A DNA stretch of 64,000 bases from Verrucomicrobiaceae bacterium (GTDB taxonomy: Bacteria > Verrucomicrobiota > Verrucomicrobiia > Verrucomicrobiales > Verrucomicrobiaceae). The notes beneath the pieces were generated by a model that did no database searches, was not told the DNA's origin, and saw nothing but the letters and a program-made list of their open reading frames with translations. The position numbers were made by a program, and so were the translations under genes. The stretch is taken from NCBI GenBank assembly GCA_027489965.1, contig JAIXZA010000059.1:23508-87507 (forward strand), in the 5' to 3' direction. Below, piece after piece: positions 61,979-64,000 of this stretch. The first letter of the stretch is position 1, and the number at the start of each line of letters is the position of its first letter.

Positions 61979-62473
61979 ATGAAACTCATCCTCATCACCC
62001 TGATCCTCACCACGTCCGCGCTTCATGCCGCTGATCGTGAAACCTTCGAAGCCACCAAGACCGTCGTCAAAGAACGCACCGTCACCAAGGTCGTTCCTGC
62101 CAGTTCCAGCACGCCCGCCAAAATTCTGCTCAATCGGAACGCCAAAGAACTCGCCATCCCCAGTGGGGCGAAGGTCGCACGGCTGAGCGTGGGGGAAAGT
62201 AAGCTCATCTACACGGCCAAGAAGCGCCTGTTCAAAGCTGCTCAGGCCTTTTATCTTCCACCTGAATCCACCGCCGTGGCCCAGCTCATTGTCGAGACCA
62301 AGGGCAGCGAAACCAACTACTTTGTTCGTGGTCGTGCGCCTGGAGTGACCATTGGCGGCGAAGTCCCGCGCGAGTGGCTGGACGCCTCTGGTTATCGCGC
62401 CCGCAACGAGGCCGATGCAGCGCGCATCCAGCAGCAGCTCAAAGCCGCTCCGCTTTACATCGACGTTCGTTAG
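61979..62473 (+). CDS. Secreted protein of unknown function
   Basis: A 164-residue exported protein (signal MKLILITLILTTSALHAA). The mature part has a Lys/Val-rich segment (VVKERTVTKVVPASSSTPAK), then a basic beta/alpha part (SGAKVARLSVGESKLIYTAKKRLFKAAQAFYLPPESTAVAQLIVETKGSE). No family recognised. It starts 18 bp after the FGE-like gene and is probably part of the same transcript. Confidence 0.62.
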   Translation: MKLILITLILTTSALHAADRETFEATKTVVKERTVTKVVPASSSTPAKILLNRNAKELAIPSGAKVARLSVGESKLIYTAKKRLFKAAQAFYLPPESTAVAQLIVETKGSETNYFVRGRAPGVTIGGEVPREWLDASGYRARNEADAARIQQQLKAAPLYIDVR

Positions 62474-62506
62474 TCGCGCATCATTTAAAATTGAACTTTC
62501 ACCCTC

Positions 62507-62704
62507 ATGAAGAAGCTCCTCTATCTCCCTATCAGCCTGCTTGTCGCCTCCTGCGCCACTCAGCCCGTCGTCAGCACTGGACCGCTTGATGCACCCGCTG
62601 CCACCCGCCGCTACGCTGACCCAGGTCCCGTACCTGCCGTGAAGCCAAAGCCTGCTCCCGTTCATGGTGGCAAGGCTGGTTTCCAAAATATCGACACACA
62701 GTAG
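62507..62704 (+). CDS. Small predicted lipoprotein
   Basis: A 65-residue protein with a lipoprotein signal: MKKLLYLPISLLVASC, Cys16 acylated, then a Pro/Ala-rich tail. It is the kind of short secretory protein often seen near envelope genes. It lies 33 bp after the previous secreted-protein gene. Confidence 0.6.
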   Translation: MKKLLYLPISLLVASCATQPVVSTGPLDAPAATRRYADPGPVPAVKPKPAPVHGGKAGFQNIDTQ

Positions 62705-62737
62705 CCGCGAGGGGAATCCCCACCTGCAGGCGGCTAC
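62701..62737. repeat. Inverted repeat after the small lipoprotein gene
   Basis: GTAGCCGC at 62701 pairs with GCGGCTAC ending at 62737, with an inner GGGG-AAT-CCCC hairpin. No strong T-run follows. It may be a REP-like repeat or a weak terminator; the stop codon of the lipoprotein gene lies inside it. Confidence 0.5.
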
Positions 62738-62754
62738 GGAGCGCAGATCTTTAT

Positions 62755-62764
62755 TTTCGGAAAA
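62755..62764 (+). promoter_or_regulatory. TTTCGGAAAA motif before the 297-residue gene
   Basis: TTTTCGGAAAA preceded by TTTATT, 35 bp before the next start. It is the weakest copy of the locus element (first base T instead of C). Confidence 0.4.
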
Positions 62765-62799
62765 CAATCGCAGTAGTCCCTTCACCTCAACATCGACTT

Positions 62800-63693
62800 A
62801 TGAAACCCATTCTCCTCCTAGCCCTCAGTTTTCCCGCGATGCTTCTTGCAGATGCGGTAAAGACCAACTCGACCGCCAGTGCACTCGTCCGCTCAGTCGG
62901 TGCTGAAGATCCCGCTTACCCTACGCCGACGCCGGTCGATGCAGCCAAGCTCAAAGAAGGTGTCCAGATCACCGAACTCGGCTGCATGAGAGCCATGGTA
63001 GTTTTCCAAAAGAGCGCACTCGATGTGGAGAAGCTCGTCACCCAGCGCCTTAGTGATTCCGACTTCCGCGTTTTCGGCCCCTATGAAGTTGCCGGTGATC
63101 TCATCCCAGATGCCACGAAGTGCCGCGACCTCGGCAATGACCGCAAAGCCGACCTCGTGGTGCTCACCAGCGTCACCTCGCGTGAGTTAAACAAGCTCGG
63201 CAACTTTTCCATCTTCGAAGCCGAAGCAACTGTCCGCATTTACAGCCCCGTCTCCGCCGAGATTGCCGTCATTCACACCAGTCGCGTCAAAGGCGAGCGA
63301 CACACGAACGCTACAGATGCCGAACGCAGCGCTCGTGAAAAAGCCGCTGGACTTGCTGTTGGAGAAGCAGTCACCAAGAGTCTGGAAAAGGCGCATAAAA
63401 TTCTCGTGCACGAAGCCCAGATCGGCGGCGTGCAGGATCGCGCGCACTTGGAACAAATTTTGGCTCATCTGAAGGGCAGCATGGCTTTCTACAACGTCCG
63501 CCAAATGGCCTATGACGCCAAAACCAAGGTCGCTATTCTAGAGCTTGTCGGCGCACCCGCTAGTGAGTCCGAGTGGCGCAGACTCATCGCCAGTATTCCG
63601 ATGCACACCGATGTGAAGGAAAAGCTCAACGTCATCTATGTGAAAAATGAAGTCATTCGCCAGAAATACCCCGGTTGGTTCCGCGCCGAATAA
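62800..63693 (+). CDS. Secreted protein of unknown function
   Basis: A 297-residue exported protein (signal MKPILLLALSFPAMLLADA). A first domain (about 50-185) has the alternation of strands and helices seen in outer-membrane assembly proteins such as CsgG/TolB-N relatives (VLTSVTSRELNKLGNFSIFEAEATVRIYSPVSAEIAVIHTSRVKGER), and a second helical-beta part (about 190-297). The call is only structural. The next gene (63732) may be a relative, and the two are 38 bp apart. Confidence 0.6.
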   Translation: MKPILLLALSFPAMLLADAVKTNSTASALVRSVGAEDPAYPTPTPVDAAKLKEGVQITELGCMRAMVVFQKSALDVEKLVTQRLSDSDFRVFGPYEVAGDLIPDATKCRDLGNDRKADLVVLTSVTSRELNKLGNFSIFEAEATVRIYSPVSAEIAVIHTSRVKGERHTNATDAERSAREKAAGLAVGEAVTKSLEKAHKILVHEAQIGGVQDRAHLEQILAHLKGSMAFYNVRQMAYDAKTKVAILELVGAPASESEWRRLIASIPMHTDVKEKLNVIYVKNEVIRQKYPGWFRAE

Positions 63694-63731
63694 GTTCACC
63701 TCTTCACCACCATCTTCACTTCTGCTTTCCC

Positions 63732-64000
63732 ATGAAAACGCTCCTCTTCCTCCTCACTCTACCCGTGCTCGCCAGTGCTCAGAGCACCGCCGTGACTTAC
63801 AAGCCACAAAACATCGTCCTGCCCGCTGGGACTGATACTGAAAAGATCAAAGACCTCGCCAATGAAGCCATCAGCCAGCTGGTTGATGACTTTGCCGTGC
63901 AGTCAGCCACCTTTCAGTCGAAACGCTACGCCATCTTACCATTGAAACGTGATTTGGATGACGGCTACCTCACCCTTCATCTCCAGAACCGCTTCACCAC
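63732..64000 (+). CDS. Secreted protein, partial (runs off the window)
   Basis: The first 89 codons of a further exported protein: signal MKTLLFLLTLPVLASAQ, then AVTYKPQNIVLPAGTDTEKIKDLANEAISQLVDDFAVQ and a hydrophobic strand YAILPLKRDLDDGYLTLHLQNRF. The pattern of an early strand reading -AILPL- before a -DDGY- turn recalls CsgG-type proteins. No function can be stated from the fragment. Confidence 0.6.
   Translation, partial: MKTLLFLLTLPVLASAQSTAVTYKPQNIVLPAGTDTEKIKDLANEAISQLVDDFAVQSATFQSKRYAILPLKRDLDDGYLTLHLQNRFT

Noticed and set aside
61931..62785. A 284-codon minus-strand frame across the FGE-like and secreted-protein genes.
   Set aside because: It covers real genes in antisense, has no start context, and its low-complexity Gly/Asp composition looks like a shadow.

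Overview
The window looks like chromosomal DNA from a Verrucomicrobiota bacterium, most likely a Prosthecobacter- or Verrucomicrobium-like member of the Verrucomicrobiaceae. The evidence is a DUF1549/DUF1553 cytochrome gene paired with DUF1501, a DUF1800/DUF1501 pair, FecR-LamG proteins next to ECF sigma factors, and a GxxExxY gene inside a repeat. The placement is an inference from gene content, because no rRNA or tRNA gene is visible.

0-8.6 kb: a partial SHD1-domain secreted protein, a GtrA-like membrane protein, a Gfo/Idh/MocA oxidoreductase, an LsrF-type aldolase with a terminator, an HNH nuclease with a small partner, a lipoprotein, and a DUF1800/DUF1501 export-type module. 8.7-13.2 kb: a PSCyt1-DUF1549-DUF1553 protein with its DUF1501 partner. 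13.3-17.1 kb: an IclR regulator divergent from a short-chain dehydrogenase and a beta-helix/beta-propeller protein, whose two domains are joined by a 63-bp palindromic repeat read in frame. 17.2-23.2 kb: a secreted protein of unknown role, an ECF-sigma operon and two paralogous MFS transporters.

23.5-39.8 kb is mixed housekeeping: AsmA-like, SufE and TatD genes; moaA with an ABM and a RidA gene; an LRR protein; an ECF sigma/FecR-LamG pair; a DCC1-like thiol protein; a GbsR/MarR regulator with two matching operators; a TPR and double-thioredoxin operon; an alpha/beta hydrolase; the GxxExxY cassette; an orphan HslV-like peptidase; and an esterase.

39.9-64 kb is the most unusual part. It encodes one Ser/Thr kinase with all catalytic motifs and a periplasmic peptidoglycan-binding-like domain, three membrane-anchored kinase-fold proteins whose catalytic residues are lost, a diverged PP2C-like phosphatase, an outsized FtsW/RodA-like protein, a penicillin-binding transpeptidase, a zinc-ribbon/FGE-like protein, and several secreted proteins. 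Gene content recalls the actinobacterial pknA/pknB-pbpA-rodA-pstP-fhaA locus, but the architectures differ. A short element, CTTCGGAAA, recurs upstream of many of these genes and suggests co-regulation. A decay island (a broken FGE-like gene and a frameshifted secreted-protein paralogue) lies inside the cluster. I infer a cell-wall-synthesis signalling locus; its function is untested.
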